A stretch of 15,177 nucleotides of DNA, taken from positions 1 through 15,177 of the forward strand of contig JAIRKR010000020.1 of NCBI GenBank assembly GCA_031260015.1, read 5' to 3'. The notes under the pieces were generated by a model, which saw only the letters and a program-made list of their open reading frames with translations, did no database searches and was not told the DNA's origin. This stretch comes from Puniceicoccales bacterium. Lineage in GTDB: Bacteria > Verrucomicrobiota > Verrucomicrobiia > Opitutales > UBA9783. Below, one piece after another: positions 1-6,886 of the stretch (position 1 is the stretch's first letter; every line of letters begins with the position of its first letter). Position numbers and translations under genes: made by a program.

Positions 1-1
1 A

Positions 2-1324
2 TCTTTTTATTTTTGTAAAATCACCACAAGTGGAAGTAAATCTTATCAACGAATTGACGTAGATAGTTACATGGGCGACAATTACACGTGGCCGGCTGAT
101 ACCATAAAGACCATCGAAAAAGATGCTAATTTTTCAAAAGCCGCCTGGGTTCCGTTGGCACCCGGTATGGCGCAGGAAGCCAATGGAACCACCGACTATA
201 TACACGTCTTTGTTTACGTGCCTCCCTCGCGCTGGTGGAATACCGGTTCGGGAGCCGATACGGAAGGCTTTTTGTTTGTAAGATTGAAAAAATCGAATTT
301 AAGTGTCGTGAATTTTAGGCTCGAAAACAGTTTGGATAATTCGAAAGCGGGTGGTTTTGGAAACTACGAAACGGTCAGGTGCAATCAGAATGTCTTCACG
401 GCCATTTACGACGTTGGCTTGGGAAGGACGAGCGTTTATTGGTTGCATACAGCCGGTTCAGGTACCTCCGGCCATACAGGGTTAAATTATCATGTTGTCA
501 ATGATCAGGGTAAGGCCCTGGTTACCGACATATGTTCTTACGGAGGAACGAAGGAGCAATACAGGCATTTTGTAGAACCGCGCATCCTGAAGGTCGAAAA
601 TAAATACTATTTTTCAACGGGAAACGCCTATAATCCTACTGTACTTACGGCGGATCCAACTAATGGAAATACAACACATTTCTGGTGTGCGCCCTACATG
701 GGTACGTTTGATGACTGTAGTCGCTATGGGTGTGCTTACCACAATGATTTGAACGTCGTTCAACATGCTGGACAAACGATTGTATTGCAGTTGGCCATAG
801 GTCAGTCATCGAGATTTAGTAACAGTGGAGGTCAATGGAATGCATCCCGCATCAGTTGGAATACATTCTATCCTGCTCTCGTTCTTTATGCATGGCCCCA
901 GAATCTTACTTGGGATAGTCCTATCCCCATATCCCCCGAAAACTGCATTGCCGTCTTCCCAATAACACAGCTGGCAACCAATGGATACGAGGCTTCAATG
1001 ACCACCCTGTACAAAAATACCCACATGTTTGTCGTACATAACAATCACATCATCTATGCCTACTGCTATCCGGGTAAGAAAACACATCTTATCCTCGGTA
1101 CTGCCCGTTACGGATTTGATTCCGATAATAACATCCATCTCCTAACCAAACGGGAATTCGTGGATAAAGACGGCAACAGCTTCGGTAACCTAACCAACTG
1201 CTCCCGTATCATTTTCATGGATGTCAAAAATGGCTACCTCTGGATCGTATTCGCTTCCGTGGACAACAGAACCTTTTATTATTTCTGCATCCCCGCCCAG
1301 GACGTTATCGATGGGGCCATCTAA
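2..1324 (+). CDS. Unrecognised aromatic-rich beta-type protein, 5' end outside window
   Basis: The reading frame is open from base 2 to the TAA at 1322-1324, giving 440 codons with no start required inside the window. The gene therefore begins to the left of the window. The first internal ATG (71) has no Shine-Dalgarno sequence before it and is unlikely to be the true start. I do not recognise the family. The protein is rich in Trp, Tyr, Phe, Asn and Gly, has about ten cysteines and no obvious membrane span. It shows repeated short hydrophobic strands ending in an aromatic/cysteine pattern (for example SFYFCKI at the left edge and FYYFCIP near the C terminus). This strand-turn rhythm suggests a beta-propeller or other repeated beta fold, perhaps a surface or secreted carbohydrate-active or adhesive protein. 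That is inference only. Synonymous codons look richer in C/G endings than in the glycan genes at the right of the window. Confidence 0.75.
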   Translation, partial: SFYFCKITTSGSKSYQRIDVDSYMGDNYTWPADTIKTIEKDANFSKAAWVPLAPGMAQEANGTTDYIHVFVYVPPSRWWNTGSGADTEGFLFVRLKKSNLSVVNFRLENSLDNSKAGGFGNYETVRCNQNVFTAIYDVGLGRTSVYWLHTAGSGTSGHTGLNYHVVNDQGKALVTDICSYGGTKEQYRHFVEPRILKVENKYYFSTGNAYNPTVLTADPTNGNTTHFWCAPYMGTFDDCSRYGCAYHNDLNVVQHAGQTIVLQLAIGQSSRFSNSGGQWNASRISWNTFYPALVLYAWPQNLTWDSPIPISPENCIAVFPITQLATNGYEASMTTLYKNTHMFVVHNNHIIYAYCYPGKKTHLILGTARYGFDSDNNIHLLTKREFVDKDGNSFGNLTNCSRIIFMDVKNGYLWIVFASVDNRTFYYFCIPAQDVIDGAI

Positions 1325-1941
1325 TACCACAATCTAAAGCCTTGCCCCTGCGATCGTATAACTGTGTTTGGGGTGATTTATGATAAGTTTTTGGGTGGCT
1401 CTTTCACCCTCCAATCGCATTTTCCCATTTGAATCAACACGGCATTACTAGTGTGAGTAGTTTTGCGTTAAATAGAAAAACAAGTACCAACATTCGTAGC
1501 TGTAATCCATCCTTAAGACTTCTGTATCCTTCGAATTCGTAAAAGACCACCAATCCTGTGTGCTTGATAGAACTTGAAGATTTTAATGCATTATCAGTAA
1601 AATAAAATTTTCGATAAAAATTTTTGAACGAAACGAAAAGTGCAAGGTCTTATTTAGAGACTAACAAATCATTTTACATTATTTTGTTATCTTTAGGTGG
1701 GGCCGAGGGGCCCCTTTTTATTTGCTCCCTATTTGCTGCAAACCGTGTGGCAATAAAATATACCACTTATCTCCTACGACCACCGATTATGCATGTGTAT
1801 TGTTATATTTTCCACGTTACACCCACACCGCCACCTACCCATTCGCCTGTGCATCTTATCTCAATACTCTCCACGAACTTATTCCTATGAATTTGGATAA
1901 CGTTTTTTAAGGAAGGTTAGCCAAATCTTAAAGTTGAACAC
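1325..1941. other. Non-coding spacer between two converging genes
   Basis: This stretch of just over 600 bases separates the left-edge gene (+) from valS (-). I see no convincing gene in it. The longest frames (about 1624-1910, +) run straight through a strong terminator hairpin, have low-complexity T/H/P-rich translations and lack ribosome binding sites. No tRNA-like cloverleaf or T-loop sequence is visible. A short stem (GGGTG at 1393-1397 with CACCC at 1405-1409) could weakly end the left-edge transcript, but no T-run follows it. The only clear element is the terminator at 1699-1723. The stretch just before it could carry a small RNA or a long 3' untranslated region. Confidence 0.6.
1699..1723 (+). 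terminator. Strong Rho-independent terminator with no adjacent gene
   Basis: GGGGCC (1699-1704) pairs perfectly with GGCCCC (1709-1714) around a 4-base loop and is followed at once by TTTTTATTT. It is oriented for + strand transcripts. It lies 375 bases after the nearest + strand stop codon (1324), so it ends either a long 3' untranslated region or an unannotated small RNA. It also insulates against readthrough into the antisense of valS. Confidence 0.8.
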
Positions 1942-4614
1942 TTATTTCAGCAGTTTTTGAAGATCTTTGCGTTTGCGCAGATTGTCCTTTAGCAAATTTT
2001 TTACACCTTCAATTATTTCTTGAGGCGCGTGATTCATAAAATTTTCGTTACTTAGTTTGAGCTCTGCCGAAGCAATGTGTGCAGAAAGTACATGGATATC
2101 CTTTTGAATACGTTGCCGCTCGTCGTAGGGATTATGGATACTTTGTGCAGTCGGCAGGGCGAAAGTCCCCCATGAGGTCGTGGTGGTTGCCGCAGAAGCG
2201 ATTGGACAAGAAGAGGTGTCGCAGTATTCAATGTTTTGAAATCCAGCCAATCGTTGAATCAGTTTCCAATGTTGTTTGAATGTCTCTGTGTATTCTTCGT
2301 GTAAACAAGCGTAAAGCGTAATTTGTTTACGAGCACTTAATTTACATTCCGCTTTGAGAGAGCGTAAGGCACCCACAACACTTCGCAAGACTTCAATCGT
2401 TTCAACTTGTTTGAGGTTTTGGGAGCAGGATGTGCGTATAAAGTTTTGTAGGGGTGTGAGATCCCAACCGGCTTCGTGAATGAATCCTTGGCCGAGTTGC
2501 AATTGCTCCCACAATTCTTCCGCAATGAAAGGCGCGAAGGGAGATAGCATGATAAGGACTTGCCGCAAGCATAAATCTTGAACGGCAAGTGGGTTACCAA
2601 TCGCTTGTTCACGCGCATATTTTAGGACTTCCAAATACCAATCGCAGAATTCATTTTTGAAAAATTGTTGCACCAATTTGATGGCCGCATTGAATTCGAA
2701 TGTTCTCAAATAAATTTCGAACGTCTGTAGGGTTGAATACAGTCGAATGAGCAAATGTTGATCGTACAAAGACAAGGGTCTTTGAGCCAATGCGACGATA
2801 AAATCTTGTAAATTTGCACGCAAAACGCATTCATTTTGCATTTGCCTGAAACGACATGCATTCCAAAGTTTTGTACAAAAATTGCGACCCTGCGTTAAGA
2901 AACATTCGTCAAAACGTATATCTTGACCCTGGGGGGCAATTGAAAGTAAGCCAATGCGCACACCGTCGGTGCCGTAGGTGCGTATTAGATCTATAGGATC
3001 CGGGGAATTCCCCAGACTTTTAGACATTTTACGTCCCATGGAATCGCGTACAATTCCGGTCAAGTAGACGTTTTTGAAAGGGATGCGATGCGGCATGGGG
3101 CGATCTTCCAAAAATTCGAGAGATGCGATGATCATTCTTGTGATCCAAAAAAATAAAATATCGGGCCCAGAAACCAGCGTATGACTTGGAAAAAAACGAT
3201 CAAAATAGTTTGTTTTGAAGGCTTCTTTATTGGGCCAACCTGCCGTACAAAAAGGCCATAACCAAGCCGAAAACCACGTGTCCAATACGTCGGGATCCTG
3301 ATTCCAATTTTCCGGATCTTGAGGACCTTCGACGGACACATGCACGTTTTGAGGATCTTTTTTATGATACCAAACGGGGATGCGATGCCCCCACCACAGT
3401 TGGCGACTGATGCACCAATCTTGAATATTATCGAGCCAATGTTGGTAAGTTTTTATCCAGCGTTTGGGCCAAAAATCAATGAATCCTTCTTCGACGCACT
3501 GCCGCGCTTCCTTAACTTTGGGATAGCGCAAAAACCATTGTTCCGAAAGATACGGTTCGACGGGGACATGACTGCGTTCCGAATGCCCAACTGCATGTTC
3601 ATAATCTTCAATCTTTTGCAATAATCCTTTGGATTTCAGTGCCTCGACGACGGCTTCACGCGCCCGAAAACGATCCGTGCCTTGGAAAGGTGCACCGTGC
3701 TCATTAAGCGTTGCGTTGGGATTAAAAATATTTATAAGTGGTAACTCATGACGCTTACCGACTTCAAAATCGATGAGATCGTGAGCAGGCGTTATTTTTA
3801 GTACACCTATTCCGAAGTCTTTCTCAACCGCTTTGTCGGCAATGATGGGAATTGTTCTGGCGGCAAATGGACATTGACAGTGAAGTCCTACAAGGTGTTG
3901 ATAACGTGGATCTTCGGGATGAACGGCCACGGCAACATCCCCCATGATAGTTTCCGGACGTGTGGTTACAATGGGTATGAAGGTGCCTTCTTTCTCAACT
4001 ATTTTATAGAGAAACGTATACAATTTCCCGGGGATAATTTTCATGATCACTTCTTCATCGCTGAGTGCCGTTTGGGAGATCGGACACCAATGGACAAGGC
4101 GTTTACCTCTGTAAATGTACCCCAACTCGTAAAGACGTACAAAAGCGGTAAAAACCCCATGAGAATATTGGGGATCCAATGTGTAGGTTGCTCTAGACCA
4201 ATCGCAAGAGACCCCTAACGATTTAAGTTGATCGTAAATAATGTGTCCGTGCTTATTTCTCCAATCTTGCGCACGACGAATGAAGGCTTCTCTCCCCAGA
4301 GTTTTTGCAGACAATCCCTCTTTATTTAGTTCTTTTTCAACTTTACTTTGGGTAGCAATACCCGCATGATCGGTTCCCGGTATCCATAAGACCTCTTTAC
4401 CTTGAATGCGGGCCCAGCGACACAGAATATCTTGGATAACGTTGTTGAGCGTGTGACCCATGTGTAGAATGCCCGTTACATTGGGAGGTGGCATGAGAAT
4501 GCTGAAGGCGGGTTTAGAGTTAAATTTAGCACGGAAACATTGCGCTTCTTCCCAACGTTGATTCCACTTTTTTTCAATATCTTTCGGGTAATATACTTTA
4601 TTCAAAATTTCCAT
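1942..4614 (-). CDS. valS: Valine--tRNA ligase
   Basis: Class I aminoacyl-tRNA synthetase of 890 residues, the normal bacterial length. It charges tRNA-Val with valine in the cytoplasm and hydrolyses mischarged threonine. Visible landmarks in order: the HIGH signature as HMGH at residues 51-54 (preceded by PPPNVTG), the CP1 editing insertion with TTRPET at about 217-222 and an HDLIDFEVGKRH segment near 278, the WCISRQLWWGHRIPVW block near 400-415, and the KMSKS loop at 529-533. An anticodon-binding helical domain follows, then a C-terminal coiled coil (about 827-890) containing LSNENF, the tRNA-stabilising arm typical of ValS. The start is supported by AAGGAAG six bases upstream. It appears to be a single-gene unit reading away from the divergent + strand trio. 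Nothing looks missing or broken. Confidence 0.98.
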   Translation of the reverse strand: MEILNKVYYPKDIEKKWNQRWEEAQCFRAKFNSKPAFSILMPPPNVTGILHMGHTLNNVIQDILCRWARIQGKEVLWIPGTDHAGIATQSKVEKELNKEGLSAKTLGREAFIRRAQDWRNKHGHIIYDQLKSLGVSCDWSRATYTLDPQYSHGVFTAFVRLYELGYIYRGKRLVHWCPISQTALSDEEVIMKIIPGKLYTFLYKIVEKEGTFIPIVTTRPETIMGDVAVAVHPEDPRYQHLVGLHCQCPFAARTIPIIADKAVEKDFGIGVLKITPAHDLIDFEVGKRHELPLINIFNPNATLNEHGAPFQGTDRFRAREAVVEALKSKGLLQKIEDYEHAVGHSERSHVPVEPYLSEQWFLRYPKVKEARQCVEEGFIDFWPKRWIKTYQHWLDNIQDWCISRQLWWGHRIPVWYHKKDPQNVHVSVEGPQDPENWNQDPDVLDTWFSAWLWPFCTAGWPNKEAFKTNYFDRFFPSHTLVSGPDILFFWITRMIIASLEFLEDRPMPHRIPFKNVYLTGIVRDSMGRKMSKSLGNSPDPIDLIRTYGTDGVRIGLLSIAPQGQDIRFDECFLTQGRNFCTKLWNACRFRQMQNECVLRANLQDFIVALAQRPLSLYDQHLLIRLYSTLQTFEIYLRTFEFNAAIKLVQQFFKNEFCDWYLEVLKYAREQAIGNPLAVQDLCLRQVLIMLSPFAPFIAEELWEQLQLGQGFIHEAGWDLTPLQNFIRTSCSQNLKQVETIEVLRSVVGALRSLKAECKLSARKQITLYACLHEEYTETFKQHWKLIQRLAGFQNIEYCDTSSCPIASAATTTTSWGTFALPTAQSIHNPYDERQRIQKDIHVLSAHIASAELKLSNENFMNHAPQEIIEGVKNLLKDNLRKRKDLQKLLK

Positions 4615-4931
4615 GATACTTCCTTTTTTTACTCCAACCTTTGCACAAAGATTCGTCCAGTTTAATTTTTATGTAATGTGTAAAAAGAGAAATCTATGGA
4701 TTGTTGTAAGTCATTATTCACAAAGTAATTCAACCCAACAGGGTTCATATGTGCACTATCATTACCTACAATATTCTTTAATTATGATGGGCATCTTAAA
4801 TTTTGGCCTTTACGGATAAAATGGGTATTTTTATGTTGCTTATGGCTTACAAAGTGTAAATGCTCGTTATAACTTACGTGAACAGTTATACAAATGTGAC
4901 AAGGGAGAGGAAGACGAGGAGTAGTTAAAGA
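4615..4931. other. Divergent intergenic region between valS and the RtcR-like gene
   Basis: This AT-rich stretch of 317 bases must hold promoters for both directions. I see no convincing gene: a frame at 4613-4819 (+) starts at the valS start codon complement and translates to an unremarkable hydrophobic/aromatic string. No T-box specifier or T-box consensus is visible on the valS side, and no GG-N10-GC sigma-54 promoter on the other. A perfect 6-base inverted repeat, TATAAC (4868-4873) and GTTATA (4885-4890), has centres 17 bases apart and lies about 40 bases before the RtcR-like start. It could be an operator half-site pair, but is short enough to arise by chance. Confidence 0.5.
4619..4625 (-). 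promoter_or_regulatory. Ribosome binding site of valS
   Basis: On the minus strand the sequence AAGGAAG lies just upstream of the ATG at 4614, with about six bases between the AGGA core and the start codon. It fixes the valS start and is one of the few clear Shine-Dalgarno sequences in the window. Confidence 0.75.
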
Positions 4932-5930
4932 ATGTCAAAGAAGAATGCCAGTTGCCGAGTACTGTTAGCGATGCCATCTTTTCAGGATCCTTACAGCCCA
5001 GGTCAGCAAGACAAAATTGGACCGTTGGTGCGGCTACTCAAAGAGGAATCCTTTGATCAAGTTATTCTATTCGGTTTGCAGCTTTGGAAATTGAATGCAT
5101 TTTTAACAGAACAGTACATTCGAACGCATTGGCCCTCTATGCAAGTCGACCGTCACATTTTACCCATAACCAATATTAGTATCTACAAAGATATTTTTTA
5201 CAACTTAAAAGAGGCTTTAAATAAATATCAACACCTTTTTAAAACAAGTAACCGTGAAGTTTCATTTTTGTTGCCACCTTCTGCCTGTGATCGTTTGCTG
5301 GACTGCTGGCTACTATTGGCTACTTCGTTGCATATCGAAACGAAAATTTTCCAAATGGAATCACACTATTCTTTGGAAGGTGTTTATTCGGAGGATGTTT
5401 GGAATAAAAGTCTAGATTGGTTGGCAGAAGTACCTCAAGAATTTCGCGATTGTGTAGTCGATAAAACCATTTGCAGCGTTCAATCGTTAAATTCAATACA
5501 AATGCGCTTTTTGGAACAAATGAAGCCGATAGCTTCGTCTTTGTTGTTGAAAAATATAACGTTTGATTTTGCGCAAAGCATTGCACGTTTTGTAGCGCAT
5601 TCGAACATGTTCGGGCAATGCCTTATTGTCCGTTGTGATGAAATTCCTCAAGAAATTCTTGAAGCAATTCTATTCGGTTACGAGCAAGCTATTTCTGGAG
5701 GTACCATCATTCGGCGCAAAGGCCTGCTAAAACGATTTTGCCAGGGTATTGTCTTGTTGTTCAACGCCAACAAAGTCAAAGAGAGCACGCAAAAAAAATT
5801 AGCCGATTGTATCGTGGAACAAGATCATAGCGATCGGGGACAACGTTACATTATTGCAACGGATAATGCTGCTTTGAACCCTTATTTGGAAAAAATTTTG
5901 TGCAACGTGCAGTTTCCTCTATGTGGTTAG
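4932..5930 (+). CDS. RtcR-like protein: CARF-like domain plus degenerate, truncated sigma-54-activator AAA+ domain
   Basis: A 332-residue protein that appears related to RtcR, the sigma-54 activator of RNA-repair operons, but stripped of its enzymology. Residues 9-141 follow the RtcR CARF sensor layout: RVLLAMPSFQDP, a helix, an alpha/beta repeat, then REVSFLLPPSACDRLLDCW and HIETKIFQME, where RtcR has its ligand-contacting T-G-T turn and a 'LP(A)-LLQTSP'-like strand. Residues about 203-330 line up with the NtrC-type ATPase. NITFDFA (208-214) sits where Walker A GESGTGK should be. VRCDEIPQEILEAILFGYE (233-251) matches VNCAAIPENLLESELFGHE. QAISGG (252-257) replaces GAFTGA. LLFNA (275-279) replaces the Walker B LFLDEI, and IIATDN matches the sensor I ATN. 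The protein ends where the lid would start, with no HTH. It is probably an ATP-independent sensor or scaffold. The family assignment is by eye; no rtcA or rtcB is in the window. Confidence 0.6.
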   Translation: MSKKNASCRVLLAMPSFQDPYSPGQQDKIGPLVRLLKEESFDQVILFGLQLWKLNAFLTEQYIRTHWPSMQVDRHILPITNISIYKDIFYNLKEALNKYQHLFKTSNREVSFLLPPSACDRLLDCWLLLATSLHIETKIFQMESHYSLEGVYSEDVWNKSLDWLAEVPQEFRDCVVDKTICSVQSLNSIQMRFLEQMKPIASSLLLKNITFDFAQSIARFVAHSNMFGQCLIVRCDEIPQEILEAILFGYEQAISGGTIIRRKGLLKRFCQGIVLLFNANKVKESTQKKLADCIVEQDHSDRGQRYIIATDNAALNPYLEKILCNVQFPLCG

Positions 5931-6172
5931 GTTTATTTAAGCGTTTGGGGCGCTCAAAAAAAAGCAAAGATATTGGCTGTTTCGATGCTTGTCCCACAAA
6001 ATATTCGACCGATCGAACATTTGAACCTTTGCAGACGATTCGTCTCGGTAAATATGAGTCGCGTGGACGCGAAAACGTGCGATGGGCATTAAAAGCAATG
6101 GCCATTTTTCTAAGTTCCATTGTGGGATTGTGGTTGCTGATTGAAAGTCTGGGAGCGCTGTTTTCTTTTTGA
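5921..6172 (+). CDS. Small single-span membrane protein, unknown function
   Basis: An 83-residue protein starting at an ATG that overlaps the last 10 bases of the RtcR-like gene, which suggests translational coupling. The N-terminal two thirds are hydrophilic and basic (FKRLGRSKKSKD near the start, LGKYESRGRENVRW before the membrane). One hydrophobic segment (about residues 57-82: MAIFLSSIVGLWLLIESLGA) ends the protein, so it would be C-terminally anchored with its bulk in the cytoplasm. No family is recognised. A GTG at 5900 would add seven residues but deepens the overlap and has no better ribosome binding site. The pseudopilin begins 12 bases downstream, so it is in one unit with both neighbours, possibly linking the sensor-like protein to the membrane. 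Confidence 0.6.
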   Translation: MWLGLFKRLGRSKKSKDIGCFDACPTKYSTDRTFEPLQTIRLGKYESRGRENVRWALKAMAIFLSSIVGLWLLIESLGALFSF

Positions 6173-6184
6173 TAACTTTTTGCA

Positions 6185-6670
6185 ATGATTCACCATCGAC
6201 AGGCATTTACGTTGATCGAAGTGATGATCGTGTTGACAATTATGGTGGCCTTCATGGGATTTGTTTTTCCAGTCGGGACGCATTTAAAAAATCGTGCATT
6301 GACGTTGAAAACGCAGGTTCAATGTTTACGCTATCGCCAAGGATTATTGGCTTACAAGGAGCATTACGGCTATTTCCCACCTTTTTTACAAAAAGATCAG
6401 TGCCTACGTCTCAGCAATTTTCGTACGATTTTTGTGGCTACTTTAATGGGAAAAGATGTTGTAGGGCATACGACCGTGGATTATAATCCTGATAAAATTT
6501 GTTTCTGCGAATTTGATGTGGAGGAGCTCCATGAAAATGAATTGCCGCATGTTTTCCTGCTCATAAGAGAGCAGTTATCCCCCTCCGAAGCTTCTTTGCA
6601 GTGCAAAAACCTTGTCTCCTCCAATCGCACTGTCGATGGGTCCTCCGAAATCATATTATTTTATCAATAG
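6185..6670 (+). CDS. Prepilin-type N-terminal cleavage/methylation domain protein (pseudopilin)
   Basis: A 161-residue type II secretion/type IV pilus-like pseudopilin. The seven-residue basic leader (MIHHRQA) is followed by FTLIEVMIVLTIMVAF, a class III prepilin signal. Cleavage is expected between A7 and F8, the glutamate at mature position 5 (E12) is present, and a hydrophobic helix runs to about residue 28. Ala instead of Gly at -1 is less common but tolerated. After the helix come a long alpha region and a C-terminal domain with several cysteines and no clear DUF1559 signature. Processing needs a prepilin peptidase encoded elsewhere, as no pilus assembly genes are in the window. It lies 12 bases after the small membrane protein and is the last gene before a terminator. 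There is no obvious Shine-Dalgarno sequence before the ATG. Confidence 0.85.
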   Translation: MIHHRQAFTLIEVMIVLTIMVAFMGFVFPVGTHLKNRALTLKTQVQCLRYRQGLLAYKEHYGYFPPFLQKDQCLRLSNFRTIFVATLMGKDVVGHTTVDYNPDKICFCEFDVEELHENELPHVFLLIREQLSPSEASLQCKNLVSSNRTVDGSSEIILFYQ

Positions 6671-6692
6671 AAGGATAAAAACAATTGAGTGG

Positions 6693-6826
6693 GGCACAAA
6701 GAAGTGGATTAAGTAACACTTGCAAATGGATTTTTCGTAAATTATCTTTGGTGTCTCTTGATCCAAAATAAGTAACGAGAAAGTATTGGAATGGCTGACG
6801 TAACAAATCTACTCTAACTTTGTGCC
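6693..6826. repeat. Inverted repeat GGCACAAAG/CTTTGTGCC in spacer
   Basis: GGCACAAAG (6693-6701) is repeated as its exact complement CTTTGTGCC (6818-6826), enclosing 116 bases of non-coding DNA after the pseudopilin. Inside, TAAGTAAC occurs twice (near 6710 and 6768). It could be the closing stem of a structured RNA, the ends of a small degenerate mobile element, or chance. Confidence 0.4.
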
Positions 6827-6838
6827 ATAACTTTAATA

Positions 6839-6884
6839 CGCCCGCACACTTGGAACATAAGGGCGGGCGACCTTTTAATTTTTT
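6839..6884. terminator. Shared hairpin terminator between convergent pseudopilin and hppA genes
   Basis: CGCCCGC (6839-6845) pairs perfectly with GCGGGCG (6863-6869), and CTT/AAG extends the stem inward. On the + strand it is followed by CCTTTTAATTTTTT, a good terminator tail for the trio ending at 6670. On the minus strand the hairpin starts about 18 bases after the hppA stop but is followed by a poorer T-run (TATTAAAGTTA). It probably serves both genes and is better for +. Confidence 0.7.
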
Positions 6885-6886
6885 AA

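Noticed and set aside
71..73. ATG as the start of the left-edge gene
   Set aside because: The frame has no stop back to base 2 and there is no Shine-Dalgarno sequence before 71, so the gene most likely starts outside the window.
1624..1910. Two short + strand frames (88 and 62 codons)
   Set aside because: Both cross or start just after the strong terminator at 1699-1723, have no ribosome binding site and give T/H/P-rich strings without family features.
1890..1926. Inverted repeat ATTTGG/CCAAAT as a valS terminator
   Set aside because: The stem is only six AT-rich pairs around a 24-base loop with no T-run on the minus strand.
2079..4218. Several frames on the strand opposite valS (and similarly opposite hppA)
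   Set aside because: They are complements of well-conserved coding sequence and have no independent start signals or domain features.
4613..4819. A 68-codon + strand frame in the divergent spacer
   Set aside because: It begins on the complement of the valS start region, has no recognisable domain, and occupies sequence needed for promoters.
4640..4931. Sigma-54 (-24/-12) promoter or T-box leader
   Set aside because: No GG-N10-GC pair and no T-box consensus were found by reading the spacer on either strand.
5900..5920. GTG start for the small membrane protein
   Set aside because: It would overlap the upstream gene by 31 bases with no better ribosome binding site; the ATG at 5921 gives a compact overlap.
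4932..6670. CRISPR-associated (type III) CARF effector system
   Set aside because: No repeat-spacer array, cas genes or nuclease domain are present; the CARF-like part is followed by a degenerate sigma-54-activator domain as in RtcR, not by HEPN or a nuclease.
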